A DNA stretch of 42,441 nucleotides from a virus. Position numbers and translations under genes: made by a program. The notes under the pieces are model-generated. The model saw only the letters and a list, made by a program, of their open reading frames with translations. It did no database searches and was not told where the DNA came from. Shown one piece after another: positions 14,981 through 20,723 of this stretch. The stretch is taken from positions 1 through 42,441 of IMG/VR virus record IMGVR_UViG_3300046467_000257; one strand, written 5' to 3'. Numbering within the stretch: the stretch's first letter is position 1; each line of letters starts with the position of its first letter.

Positions 14981-15053
14981 GCAAACGCACCCACCACCTG
15001 GACAAACTGATATCAGGTCTGGGAGCGTTTGCGAGGGTAGCAATAAAGCTGCC
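14981..15053 (+). promoter_or_regulatory. Structured leader: long interrupted hairpin plus short hairpin
   Basis: In plus-strand RNA, GCAAACGC (14981-14988) pairs with GCGTTTGC (15025-15032). Inside it CCC (14990-14992) pairs with GGG (15021-15023), and ACCTG (14996-15000) pairs with CAGGT (15014-15018). The result is one interrupted stem. A second hairpin, GGTAGC/GCTGCC (15036-15041 with 15048-15053), contains a U-G pair that works only in plus-strand RNA. ATTTTAAACCC and a GAGGT start cassette follow. It may be a regulatory leader or a leaky terminator. Confidence 0.55.
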
Positions 15054-15081
15054 ATTTTAAACCCTAACCCAACGAGGTTGC

Positions 15082-15375
15082 ATGAAAGTATATATAAAAG
15101 GTCAGATTATCATTTTTGACGATGACGGCAAAAAACTTGGTTCTAGCGTGCATTACGCTTTTGACTGTAAGCCAACAGAGGATAATTTTGCATCAGTAGA
15201 AGACGAAGACGAAGAAGAACAGACCTGCACTCTGGACGTACTGGAGAACAGAACGCCCCTGCCGACTCAGAGAGTTGAAACTTTAGTTTCTGCTATGATG
15301 GACGGCATCGGGGATAACTTTGATCTCTGGGAGTTGTATGCATCCAGAGACATGAAAGAAAGCGAGGTTGCATGA
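15082..15375 (+). CDS. Early acidic protein, unknown (97 residues)
   Basis: This gene is preceded by GAGGTTGCATGA, a variant of the early cassette found identically before the next gene. The product begins MKVYIKGQIIIFDDDGKK, a beta-hairpin-like start. It has a strongly acidic stretch (VEDEDEEEQ, about residues 40-48) and ends LWELYASRDMKESEVA. It overlaps the next start by four bases. No family is recognised. It opens the second early group after the structured leader. Confidence 0.82.
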   Translation: MKVYIKGQIIIFDDDGKKLGSSVHYAFDCKPTEDNFASVEDEDEEEQTCTLDVLENRTPLPTQRVETLVSAMMDGIGDNFDLWELYASRDMKESEVA

Positions 15376-15530
15376 CTGAAACAGGTTTTTTTGTTGTACT
15401 TGGGATCATAGTTTTTGCGATCCTTATAAATGCGCTGATCTCATTCAGAGCAAAGCGCATCCGGACTGCTTGGAGAAAAAGCAAACTTAACTCTAAGCGT
15501 AATTTACTAACCCAAAAGAAACAGAGGTAA
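15372..15530 (+). CDS. Early small membrane protein (52 residues)
   Basis: This short gene starts at the ATG of GAGGTTGCATGA, overlapping the previous stop by four bases, and ends in the TAA that lies within the next gene's cassette. The product has one N-terminal transmembrane segment (FFVVLGIIVFAILINALISF, residues 6-25). A very basic cytoplasmic tail follows, with RAKRIRTAWRKSK. The positive-inside rule places the N-terminus outside. The tight coupling on both sides makes it a credible gene despite its size. Function is unknown; a membrane-acting early peptide is plausible. Confidence 0.78.
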   Translation: MTETGFFVVLGIIVFAILINALISFRAKRIRTAWRKSKLNSKRNLLTQKKQR

Positions 15531-15531
15531 T

Positions 15532-15723
15532 ATGACAATGAAAGAAGAATTAATTAAACTTGGTTTTGTCTTGGAGAAAATAGACGAGTATGAAGTATGC
15601 TTTGAGCTTAACCTGTCAAATGGCGGTTGTATCGTGATTAATTCAAATGACGATACAGACAACGAAGATATCCAAATCACGCTAAAGAATGATTCAGGAT
15701 ATGAATTTATTTTTAAACACTAA
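15532..15723 (+). CDS. Early small protein, unknown (63 residues)
   Basis: This gene has the exact GAGGTAATATGA cassette, one base after the previous stop. The product begins MTMKEELIKLGFVLEKIDEY and looks like a helix followed by beta strands with an acidic loop (NDDTDNEDIQITLK). It is soluble and acidic. No family is recognised. A possible second start codon (ATG, residue 3) lies just downstream. Confidence 0.8.
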   Translation: MTMKEELIKLGFVLEKIDEYEVCFELNLSNGGCIVINSNDDTDNEDIQITLKNDSGYEFIFKH

Positions 15724-15737
15724 ACCACAGAGGTAAT

Positions 15738-15992
15738 ATGAGTAAAATAATAATAGATATGCCAAATGCAAAATTGAAAGATGCAGTAGAAAAGAAATTG
15801 GCAGAAGAAACAAAGTATCGTGGCAATGGGCTTGCCGATCCGTGGAAATGCCCAGCCTGTAAAGATACAGTAACAGACTTTCCGGCAATATCACGGAGAG
15901 ACAACGAAACAGAAATCTGCTCGCAATGTGGCAATGACGAAGCCCTAGCGGATTATCGCCGACAATCAACCACACCCAGAGAGGTAATATGA
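15738..15992 (+). CDS. Early zinc-ribbon protein (84 residues)
   Basis: This gene has the exact GAGGTAATATGA cassette. The product has two CxxC knuckles, CPAC at about residues 38-41 and CSQC at about 61-64, separated by about 20 residues. That is the spacing of a zinc ribbon. The N-terminal part is helical (AKLKDAVEKKLAEETKYRG). It overlaps the next start by four bases. Small zinc-ribbon proteins in phages often bind nucleic acid or host RNA polymerase, but the target is unknown here. Confidence 0.82.
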   Translation: MSKIIIDMPNAKLKDAVEKKLAEETKYRGNGLADPWKCPACKDTVTDFPAISRRDNETEICSQCGNDEALADYRRQSTTPREVI

Positions 15993-16315
15993 AGAAACCA
16001 AACAAGGAAGAAAAAGCAATCCTTAAAAAAGACCTGAAAAAGTATGTTAAAAAAGGTTCAACAGTCTTTACCACATTAGGCAAAGACCCTTCCAGTTCTG
16101 GAATGTATCGACACATAAAATTGCTTGTAATAAATAAGAAAAGAATTTTAAATCTTTCTTATAGTGTTGGACAACTCACAGGCTGGACATATAAAGACAA
16201 GACTAATTCAATCGGGGTTGGCGGTTGCGGAATGGATATGGGCTACCATTTAGTCCATAATTTAGGCTATTATCTTTATGATGACGGCTACGCAATCAAG
16301 CATCAATGGATTTAG
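15989..16315 (+). CDS. Early conserved-type phage protein, unknown (108 residues)
   Basis: This gene has the GAGGTAATATGA cassette and a four-base overlap with the previous gene. The N-terminus is very basic (KKPNKEEKAILKKDLKKYVKK). The rest contains PSSSGMYRHIKLLVI, LSYSVGQLTGW and VGGCGMDMGYHLVHNLGYYL, ending YAIKHQWI. I recall phage hypothetical proteins with the SGM(Y/S)R and GGCGMDMG(F/Y)HLV pattern, but not a function. The invariant-looking Cys, Asp and His in GGCGMDMGYHLV suggest an active or metal site. It ends the second early group. Confidence 0.85.
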   Translation: MKKPNKEEKAILKKDLKKYVKKGSTVFTTLGKDPSSSGMYRHIKLLVINKKRILNLSYSVGQLTGWTYKDKTNSIGVGGCGMDMGYHLVHNLGYYLYDDGYAIKHQWI

Positions 16316-16325
16316 TCCCAACTAT

Positions 16326-16393
16326 AGGCAGCAGTCCTTCGGGGCTGTTGCTTGTAGTGTGGATTTACTGCACTACAGTCCTTCAGGGACTGT
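16326..16393 (+). ncRNA. Cluster of three RNA hairpins between early genes
   Basis: Hairpin 1 pairs GCAGCAGTCC (16328-16337) with GGGCTGTTGC (16342-16351) around a TTCG tetraloop; its two G-U pairs work only in plus-strand RNA. Hairpin 2 pairs GTAGTG (16354-16359) with CACTAC (16371-16376). Hairpin 3 pairs ACAGTCC (16375-16381) with GGACTGT (16387-16393). Hairpins 2 and 3 share two bases and so compete. Hairpins 1 and 3 are near-repeats (CAGTCCTTC-GGG-CTGTT). No U-tract follows. They could be processing sites or a regulatory RNA. Confidence 0.55.
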
Positions 16394-16418
16394 TTAACCC
16401 TATCCTACGAGGTAACAC

Positions 16419-16703
16419 ATGGATATAATTTGCAGACATTGCGGAGAGCCTATAGACATAGACGAACTGCACGAAACTAAATACGATTATAAGGTTATGA
16501 GTAACTTATTCCGTATTTATGGTTGTGGTGCTTTTGATCATGTCTGGGGAGATCGTCCGCTAGTGCCTTGTGATCGTTTTGCAATCAATCAAAACGCTGC
16601 TGCTTTATCGGGAGCGATGCAAGATATATCGCCCTATGCAGAAGAATGGTCGCAGGACTTTGACTCTTTACTGGAACAGTCCAGCAAGGAACTTGTAACT
16701 TAA
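16419..16703 (+). CDS. Early zinc-binding-type protein, unknown (94 residues)
   Basis: The start is the ATG of GAGGTAACACATGG, a looser variant of the cassette with a spacer two bases longer. The product begins MDIICRHCGEPIDIDELHE. CRHC plus later cysteines (YGCGAF near 51, VPCDRF near 67) could form a zinc site. An NQNAAALSGAMQDISPYAEEW segment follows. Phage proteins starting with CxxCGEP are common and uncharacterised. It stands alone between two hairpin-bearing gaps. Confidence 0.82.
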   Translation: MDIICRHCGEPIDIDELHETKYDYKVMSNLFRIYGCGAFDHVWGDRPLVPCDRFAINQNAAALSGAMQDISPYAEEWSQDFDSLLEQSSKELVT

Positions 16704-16712
16704 TTAAATCAT

Positions 16713-16734
16713 GGCGCAGCTTTACGGCTGCGCC
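16713..16734 (+). promoter_or_regulatory. Hairpin leader before 16753 gene
   Basis: GGCGCAGC (16713-16720) pairs perfectly with GCTGCGCC (16727-16734) around a six-base loop, 19 bases before the start codon. No U-tract follows. It occupies the same position relative to the start cassette as the other early hairpins. Confidence 0.55.
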
Positions 16735-16752
16735 TCAATCAATAGAGGTAAT

Positions 16753-17334
16753 ATGAGTAAAAAAGATGAATATTTAATATCTGAATTTATTCTTGATAAG
16801 ATCGAGAGAAATTTGGAAGAAGCAATACAGGAAATTAGGCAAGCTAGGGATGCAGGTAAAAGTGCAGGTAAATTAACCAAAGAAGAGAGAGGCTTCACAA
16901 AAAATTATGAGGCTTTCAGTAATCTGAAGACAGGCACATGGATTCGGCTTGACACTTGGCAAATCGAAAACCACACCTACATGATTGACAGGAACTATAT
17001 CAATTTTGCAGGTGAAACAGGAACCATTGTTAAAAATGAGGTTGAGCAGTTGAGGGGAGAATATGGAGTTGGTGAAACCCGGCAATATATTGAACTGAAA
17101 CTGGACAAGCATTTTCCGGGTTTAGATGAGTTTAATAATTGTTTGTCTTGGGAGATTGAGGAGCGTTTAAGATTTGATGGTGACAATGCGCTTTTTGTTG
17201 AGTGCGAGGAATTGATTCCCAGTTTTGATATCCTATTGGATTCCGGGCAGACTCTTGATGGTACAGGATACGGAATTAAACCAAGAAAATCCAACGATCA
17301 GGAAAACATCCGCAGGATTAAGGAAGTTGAATAA
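16753..17334 (+). CDS. Early protein, unknown (193 residues)
   Basis: I start the gene at 16753, in the exact GAGGTAATATGA cassette. The frame opens earlier at 16711, but that part runs through the hairpin and lacks a ribosome site. The product begins MSKKDEYLISEFILDKIERN. A long amphipathic helix (residues 8-45) is followed by a mixed domain with TGTWIRLDTWQIENHTYMID and an acidic C-terminal half. No family is recognised. The gene's last bases run into the A-tract of the opposing-strand terminator. Confidence 0.82.
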   Translation: MSKKDEYLISEFILDKIERNLEEAIQEIRQARDAGKSAGKLTKEERGFTKNYEAFSNLKTGTWIRLDTWQIENHTYMIDRNYINFAGETGTIVKNEVEQLRGEYGVGETRQYIELKLDKHFPGLDEFNNCLSWEIEERLRFDGDNALFVECEELIPSFDILLDSGQTLDGTGYGIKPRKSNDQENIRRIKEVE

Positions 17335-17336
17335 AT

Positions 17337-17376
17337 AAAAAACCCCACTCCGGATAACCCTAAAACCGAAGTGGGG
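17337..17376 (-). terminator. Factor-independent terminator of the replication operon
   Basis: Read leftward, the RNA has CCCCACTTCGG (17376-17366) pairing with CCGGAGTGGGG (17353-17343), 11 pairs including one U-G, followed by six U (17342-17337). In the plus direction the U-G becomes a C-A mismatch and no U-tract follows, so the element works leftward. It lies beyond the end of the primase gene and stops leftward transcription before the early genes. It also sits in the leader of the last early gene. Confidence 0.85.
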
Positions 17377-17400
17377 CAAACCCATCACCGAGGTAACGTG

Positions 17401-17613
17401 ATGAATTTTAATTATAACCTAAAAGGAGATAAAATGAAAGAGAATTTACCCCAAGTCCGAATCTCAAAACAGGCAGATAAACTGCTTGAAAAGTTTCTGG
17501 ACAAGTATGAAGAGATATATGGGCTTCGTCAGACAAAAACATGGTTTGTTACGAATTGTGTACTAAATGGACTGAAAAAAGAAGCTCAGATCAATGCAGG
17601 TGGTAACGAATAA
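17401..17613 (+). CDS. Ribbon-helix-helix-type regulator candidate with two starts
   Basis: Two starts in one frame are possible. One is ATG 17401 (or GTG 17398), next to the early cassette GAGGTAAC (70 residues). The other is ATG 17434, four bases after AAGGAGAT (59 residues). From the inner start the protein reads MKENLPQVRISKQADKLLEK, then RQTKTWFVTNCVLNGLKKE. A short strand (QVRIS) followed by two helices is the Arc/CopG-like pattern of dimeric DNA-binding regulators. It could bind the palindromes of the control region, but that is unproven. It is the last rightward gene and faces the opposing operon. Confidence 0.7.
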   Translation: MNFNYNLKGDKMKENLPQVRISKQADKLLEKFLDKYEEIYGLRQTKTWFVTNCVLNGLKKEAQINAGGNE

Positions 17614-17647
17614 GGCTTGCCCTTATGAAACTACCTTTGTTTTCTGG

Positions 17648-17667
17648 AGCTGTCTTCCTAGATAGCT
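17648..17667. repeat. Hairpin in the convergent gap
   Basis: AGCTGTCT (17648-17655) pairs with AGATAGCT (17660-17667), eight pairs with one G-U in plus-strand RNA and a TCCT loop. It overlaps the stop codon region of the primase gene, between convergent genes. No U-tract follows in the plus direction, so it would be a weak terminator at best. Confidence 0.35.
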
Positions 17668-19700
17668 TCAGAAGCAAACCAACGCTCAGACTTCCTTCCT
17701 GACCCATAACTATCATCTTTAAGACAAACTATCAATCCAGCCTCCGTTAAGTCCTCCAGAATCTCCCTGCGATGTTTAGAGTTACGCAGGAACCTTGTTG
17801 ATCTGTATAAATCTGTTGTTGAAAGACCTTTTGTACTGGAATCAATAATTAATCTCTCAACTCTTTTACTGGTTCTTTCAGAATCATTGTCTGCCAAGTG
17901 CAGAAAGATTTCTGTGCAGGTATTTTTGTTCAAAAACTTTACCAACTCACAAGCATACTCCGCATGATCCGCAGAGATTTCAGATTTATTATCTGAGACA
18001 CAATTAATCAATGCAACTTTTTTAGCCATCTCCGCAGCTCTAACCCACATTGAACCAGTTACGCCAGAGGAATCTATTTTATCATTTGAATAATCCTCCA
18101 GTTTCTCAAACAAATTCCATGCAGGATCAGAATACACAATAACTTCCGGTTCCGGAATTGCCATTGATTCCGACATATCGCCTTTAACTTTATGTGGCTG
18201 AATACTCATGTTTTTAAAATACTGGCATCGGTCAACTATATTTTTTGGAAACTTCCCTATGATCTTTGCACGCTGCCGAGCAGGTCGAATCAGGGGAGTG
18301 CTGAAACAGAGGAAGCGGTTAAGCGATCCATCCCTCACTTTCCCGGAATTTAAACTTTGCCAGAACGTAGAAGGTGTGCTAGTGCCATAGATACTACAGC
18401 AGGGCTGTTGCAGTTCAAATCTCTGTTGCTCCGAAACGGATGCTTTATCCTGTCCAAAGTATGATCCACCAGAGGAAGTGAAGACTTCCATGAATGTGGA
18501 CATGATCTCTAACTGGTGCGAACTTGCATTATTTGAAAAGATTGCTTTCATGTACAGGCCAAACTCATCAATCATAAACAAGGAACTTTCACGATGGGCT
18601 AGAACTCTCTCTATTGCAGCTCTTGAAGTAACTTTTTCTGCACCAAAACATTCCAGTTTCAAGTCTGCATCCAGTTTCTTTATTATATGTCTTGCAGATT
18701 CTTTTCCATGACCAGTTGGAGCAAGTGCAGCAATAAATAAATTAGACCTTGTGTTTTCTTCAGTTGTAACTTTCCTTCCCATTAAAACCCCAGCGTATGC
18801 AAGTGAGGCAGAGAGTGCAAGGATCGGCTGATGGTACTTAGAATTATCTACAATGAATTTGGTTAAGTCTCCAACAAAACCTTTTGGATAGAAAAAATCT
18901 TTGTGCAACATCTGCACTTCAGGTTTCTTGGGAAGCAGAACCTTCTCCCAGACCACAGCATGACTTTGCACCATTTCCCTGAACTTCTCTGCATCATTAC
19001 CTTTTATCTTCAGCCAATCTGTGATATCACCACGTTCCGGAACATCCGGAAGCTCCAGCCAGAGGATTCTTGAGGTTGCAGGTAAAAGTTTATATGCAAG
19101 TAATTCTGTACCTTCCCGACCTGCCTTGTCATTGTCCGGCATACAGCAAACGGATGCACCTTTAAAGTATTGCAAATACTCAGGCCGCCATTTTCCTGCA
19201 CCACCTGGAAAAGTGGTTGCAATCAATCCCAGTTTCGCAAGGTTATCACAGTCCTTTTCACCTTCTACTAACAGGACAGTTCTTTCCTCCTCAATTGCTT
19301 TAAGCATTTCCGGAAGCCGATATGGGACACGCTCAACACCTTCAAGGGTGTATTTGCCGTCAGGTCTTTGGGGGCGAAAGTCTTTAGGTTCAAACCTTAC
19401 AACGCTGAAGACATGATTGCCTTCCTTGTCCTTATATTTATATGTTGCAACTTTCTTCTTGGGGGGTGCAGGTAATTCGGGGGCAAAAAAATCATTTGGT
19501 TCCATACCCAAAGCATTGACAACTTCGTCAAAGCTGCATGAGGCTTGACATTTAAAGAGAATCTTATCCTTAGTGAAGGATGCAGTCAGGCTGGCTCTTT
19601 TATCGTCATGCGCTGGGCAAAGGGCTTCAATGCCATTATCGGTAGGTTTGATCTTCTGTAATTTTGAGCAAAAGACCTTCCATGTTTCGTCTAAATCCAT
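17658..19700 (-). CDS. Primase-helicase (zinc ribbon, Toprim, DUF3987-like ATPase)
   Basis: This 680-residue protein joins primase and helicase functions for replication forks. A zinc ribbon uses C28, H31, C51 and C55. The Toprim core has VEGEKD (145-150) and PDNDKAG (188-194), the acidic catalytic residues. The C-terminal ATPase has a P-loop APTGHGKES (327-335) and Walker B LFMIDE (374-379), as in DUF3987-type helicases. The Lys-Glu after the glycine, where Ser/Thr is usual, is a small deviation. It is the last gene of the leftward replication operon. No polymerase gene is present, so the host enzyme probably extends its primers. Confidence 0.9.
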   Translation of the reverse strand: MDLDETWKVFCSKLQKIKPTDNGIEALCPAHDDKRASLTASFTKDKILFKCQASCSFDEVVNALGMEPNDFFAPELPAPPKKKVATYKYKDKEGNHVFSVVRFEPKDFRPQRPDGKYTLEGVERVPYRLPEMLKAIEEERTVLLVEGEKDCDNLAKLGLIATTFPGGAGKWRPEYLQYFKGASVCCMPDNDKAGREGTELLAYKLLPATSRILWLELPDVPERGDITDWLKIKGNDAEKFREMVQSHAVVWEKVLLPKKPEVQMLHKDFFYPKGFVGDLTKFIVDNSKYHQPILALSASLAYAGVLMGRKVTTEENTRSNLFIAALAPTGHGKESARHIIKKLDADLKLECFGAEKVTSRAAIERVLAHRESSLFMIDEFGLYMKAIFSNNASSHQLEIMSTFMEVFTSSGGSYFGQDKASVSEQQRFELQQPCCSIYGTSTPSTFWQSLNSGKVRDGSLNRFLCFSTPLIRPARQRAKIIGKFPKNIVDRCQYFKNMSIQPHKVKGDMSESMAIPEPEVIVYSDPAWNLFEKLEDYSNDKIDSSGVTGSMWVRAAEMAKKVALINCVSDNKSEISADHAEYACELVKFLNKNTCTEIFLHLADNDSERTSKRVERLIIDSSTKGLSTTDLYRSTRFLRNSKHRREILEDLTEAGLIVCLKDDSYGSGRKSERWFASEAI

Positions 19701-19713
19701 TTAGTTCCACACA

Positions 19714-20109
19714 CTATTTTTGTTTAATTGCTAAAAATTCCTCATAAGTATAACGGCTGCCTTTTTCACGATTACAGTTTTCACAGCAAATAATTAAGTT
19801 ACTTGCAAGTTTGACTTGTGACTTCTTTAATTTTGCAAGGGGCTTCATGTGATCCAACTGAAAATTCTCTGGTGTAACTCTGGTTCCACAGTAACGGCAA
19901 CCAACTGTTCCTTCATCCTGTTTCTGGGCATCCAGCCATTTTTTAATAACAACGGCTCTGGGATACCCACCTTTAAATGACCGGATATGTCCGGATTCCT
20001 TATTACGTTTCCAAGCAGCCTTGTCTTTACAGTTACGGCTACAGTATTTTTGGTTATTGGAAACAGGTAAGTAAGGTTTATCACAATGTTCACAATGTTG
20101 TTTTATCAT
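19714..20109 (-). CDS. HNH endonuclease with N-terminal zinc finger
   Basis: This 131-residue protein has a CxxC/CxxxC finger (C6, C9, C23, C27). An HNH nuclease domain has zinc knuckles C71/C74 and C109/C112 and catalytic-type D86-H87, N104 and N113 (FQLDHMKPL, NLIICCENCNREKG). Free-standing HNH proteins of this kind are often homing endonucleases; some assist packaging or recombination. No ribosome site precedes the ATG; the region is U-rich. A small frame upstream overlaps its start, so coupled translation is likely. It lies between the SSB-like and primase genes. Confidence 0.88.
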   Translation of the reverse strand: MIKQHCEHCDKPYLPVSNNQKYCSRNCKDKAAWKRNKESGHIRSFKGGYPRAVVIKKWLDAQKQDEGTVGCRYCGTRVTPENFQLDHMKPLAKLKKSQVKLASNLIICCENCNREKGSRYTYEEFLAIKQK

Positions 20110-20206
20110 AAGAAAAAATAATAAGTTTACCTTGCCTTACATATAAGAATACACATAAGGCAAGGCCAGAAACACCACAGACAACACCACAAAGGTAGAT
20201 GCCCAT
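20090..20206 (-). CDS. Possible small membrane protein (38 residues)
   Basis: This frame starts at ATG 20206 and ends 20 bases inside the HNH gene in another phase. The product has one hydrophobic segment (IYLCGVVCGVSGLALCVFLY) followed by VRQGK, a plausible membrane topology. There is no clear ribosome site (GTCAGCT precedes the ATG). It would explain how the HNH gene, which lacks its own site, is translated. The evidence is only topology and overlap, so it may be fortuitous. Confidence 0.35.
   Translation of the reverse strand: MGIYLCGVVCGVSGLALCVFLYVRQGKLIIFSYDKTTL
20130..20165 (-). repeat. 10-base perfect inverted repeat upstream of the HNH gene
   Basis: CCTTGCCTTA (20130-20139) and TAAGGCAAGG (20156-20165) form perfect arms around 16 bases. 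Read leftward, the stem is followed after some bases by a U-rich run (TTATTATTTTTTCTT). It could be a weak terminator or attenuator that reduces HNH expression. It also lies inside the small overlapping frame. Confidence 0.5.
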
Positions 20207-20228
20207 AGCTGACAAAAACAATTCCGAG

Positions 20229-20723
20229 CTAAAAAGGGATATCATCTTTGATTGGTTTCCCTGCATCGGCTGGAGGTGGAGTTAATACTTGCGTAGATTG
20301 AGAAGCGTGTATGGGAGCAAAGTATCTTTCCACCTCATTTGAATCTCCATAATCACCAGAACCCTTCTTAGTTTTAAGTCTGGCTCTGACTGCCTGATTA
20401 GAGAATTGGTTTGTATCCTGAATATTTATTGGTTCAGAAAGCCCAATTGCACGAGCCAGCTCCTCAATATATTCCCTCCCAATTCTCTGAGTGGCTTCGT
20501 TATCGTGCCGGATCATGTGATACTGAAAGACCCTCCTGTTTTGATTAGCTCCATCTGGGGATTCCAGAACTACCAGCTCCAGTTTTAAATGTTCTCCCCT
20601 TGCGGATTTTGTTTCCATTATCTCTGCATAATCTATTGACATTAGATATTCTCCATCCGGCAAGGGTTGGAAATCGTTGTCAACTGTTCTTGCATCAGCA
20701 GAACTAAAGTCGTATGTTCCCAT
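20229..20723 (-). CDS. SSB-like protein (DUF669 type)
   Basis: This 164-residue protein begins MGTYDFSSADARTV and has LPDGEYLMSIDYAEIMETK, the start pattern of DUF669 proteins, which replace single-strand binding protein in many phages. It ends in an acidic tip, DDIPF, like the C-terminal tails of SSB proteins that recruit partners. AAGGAG lies eight bases before the ATG. It overlaps the ATPase gene upstream by 20 bases. Next to a Sak4-like ATPase and a YqaJ nuclease, it probably coats single-stranded DNA during recombination and replication. Confidence 0.85.
   Translation of the reverse strand: MGTYDFSSADARTVDNDFQPLPDGEYLMSIDYAEIMETKSARGEHLKLELVVLESPDGANQNRRVFQYHMIRHDNEATQRIGREYIEELARAIGLSEPINIQDTNQFSNQAVRARLKTKKGSGDYGDSNEVERYFAPIHASQSTQVLTPPPADAGKPIKDDIPF

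Noticed and set aside
16711-16752. N-terminal extension of the 193-residue early protein
   Set aside because: It passes through a perfect hairpin and lacks a ribosome site, whereas 16753 carries the exact early cassette.
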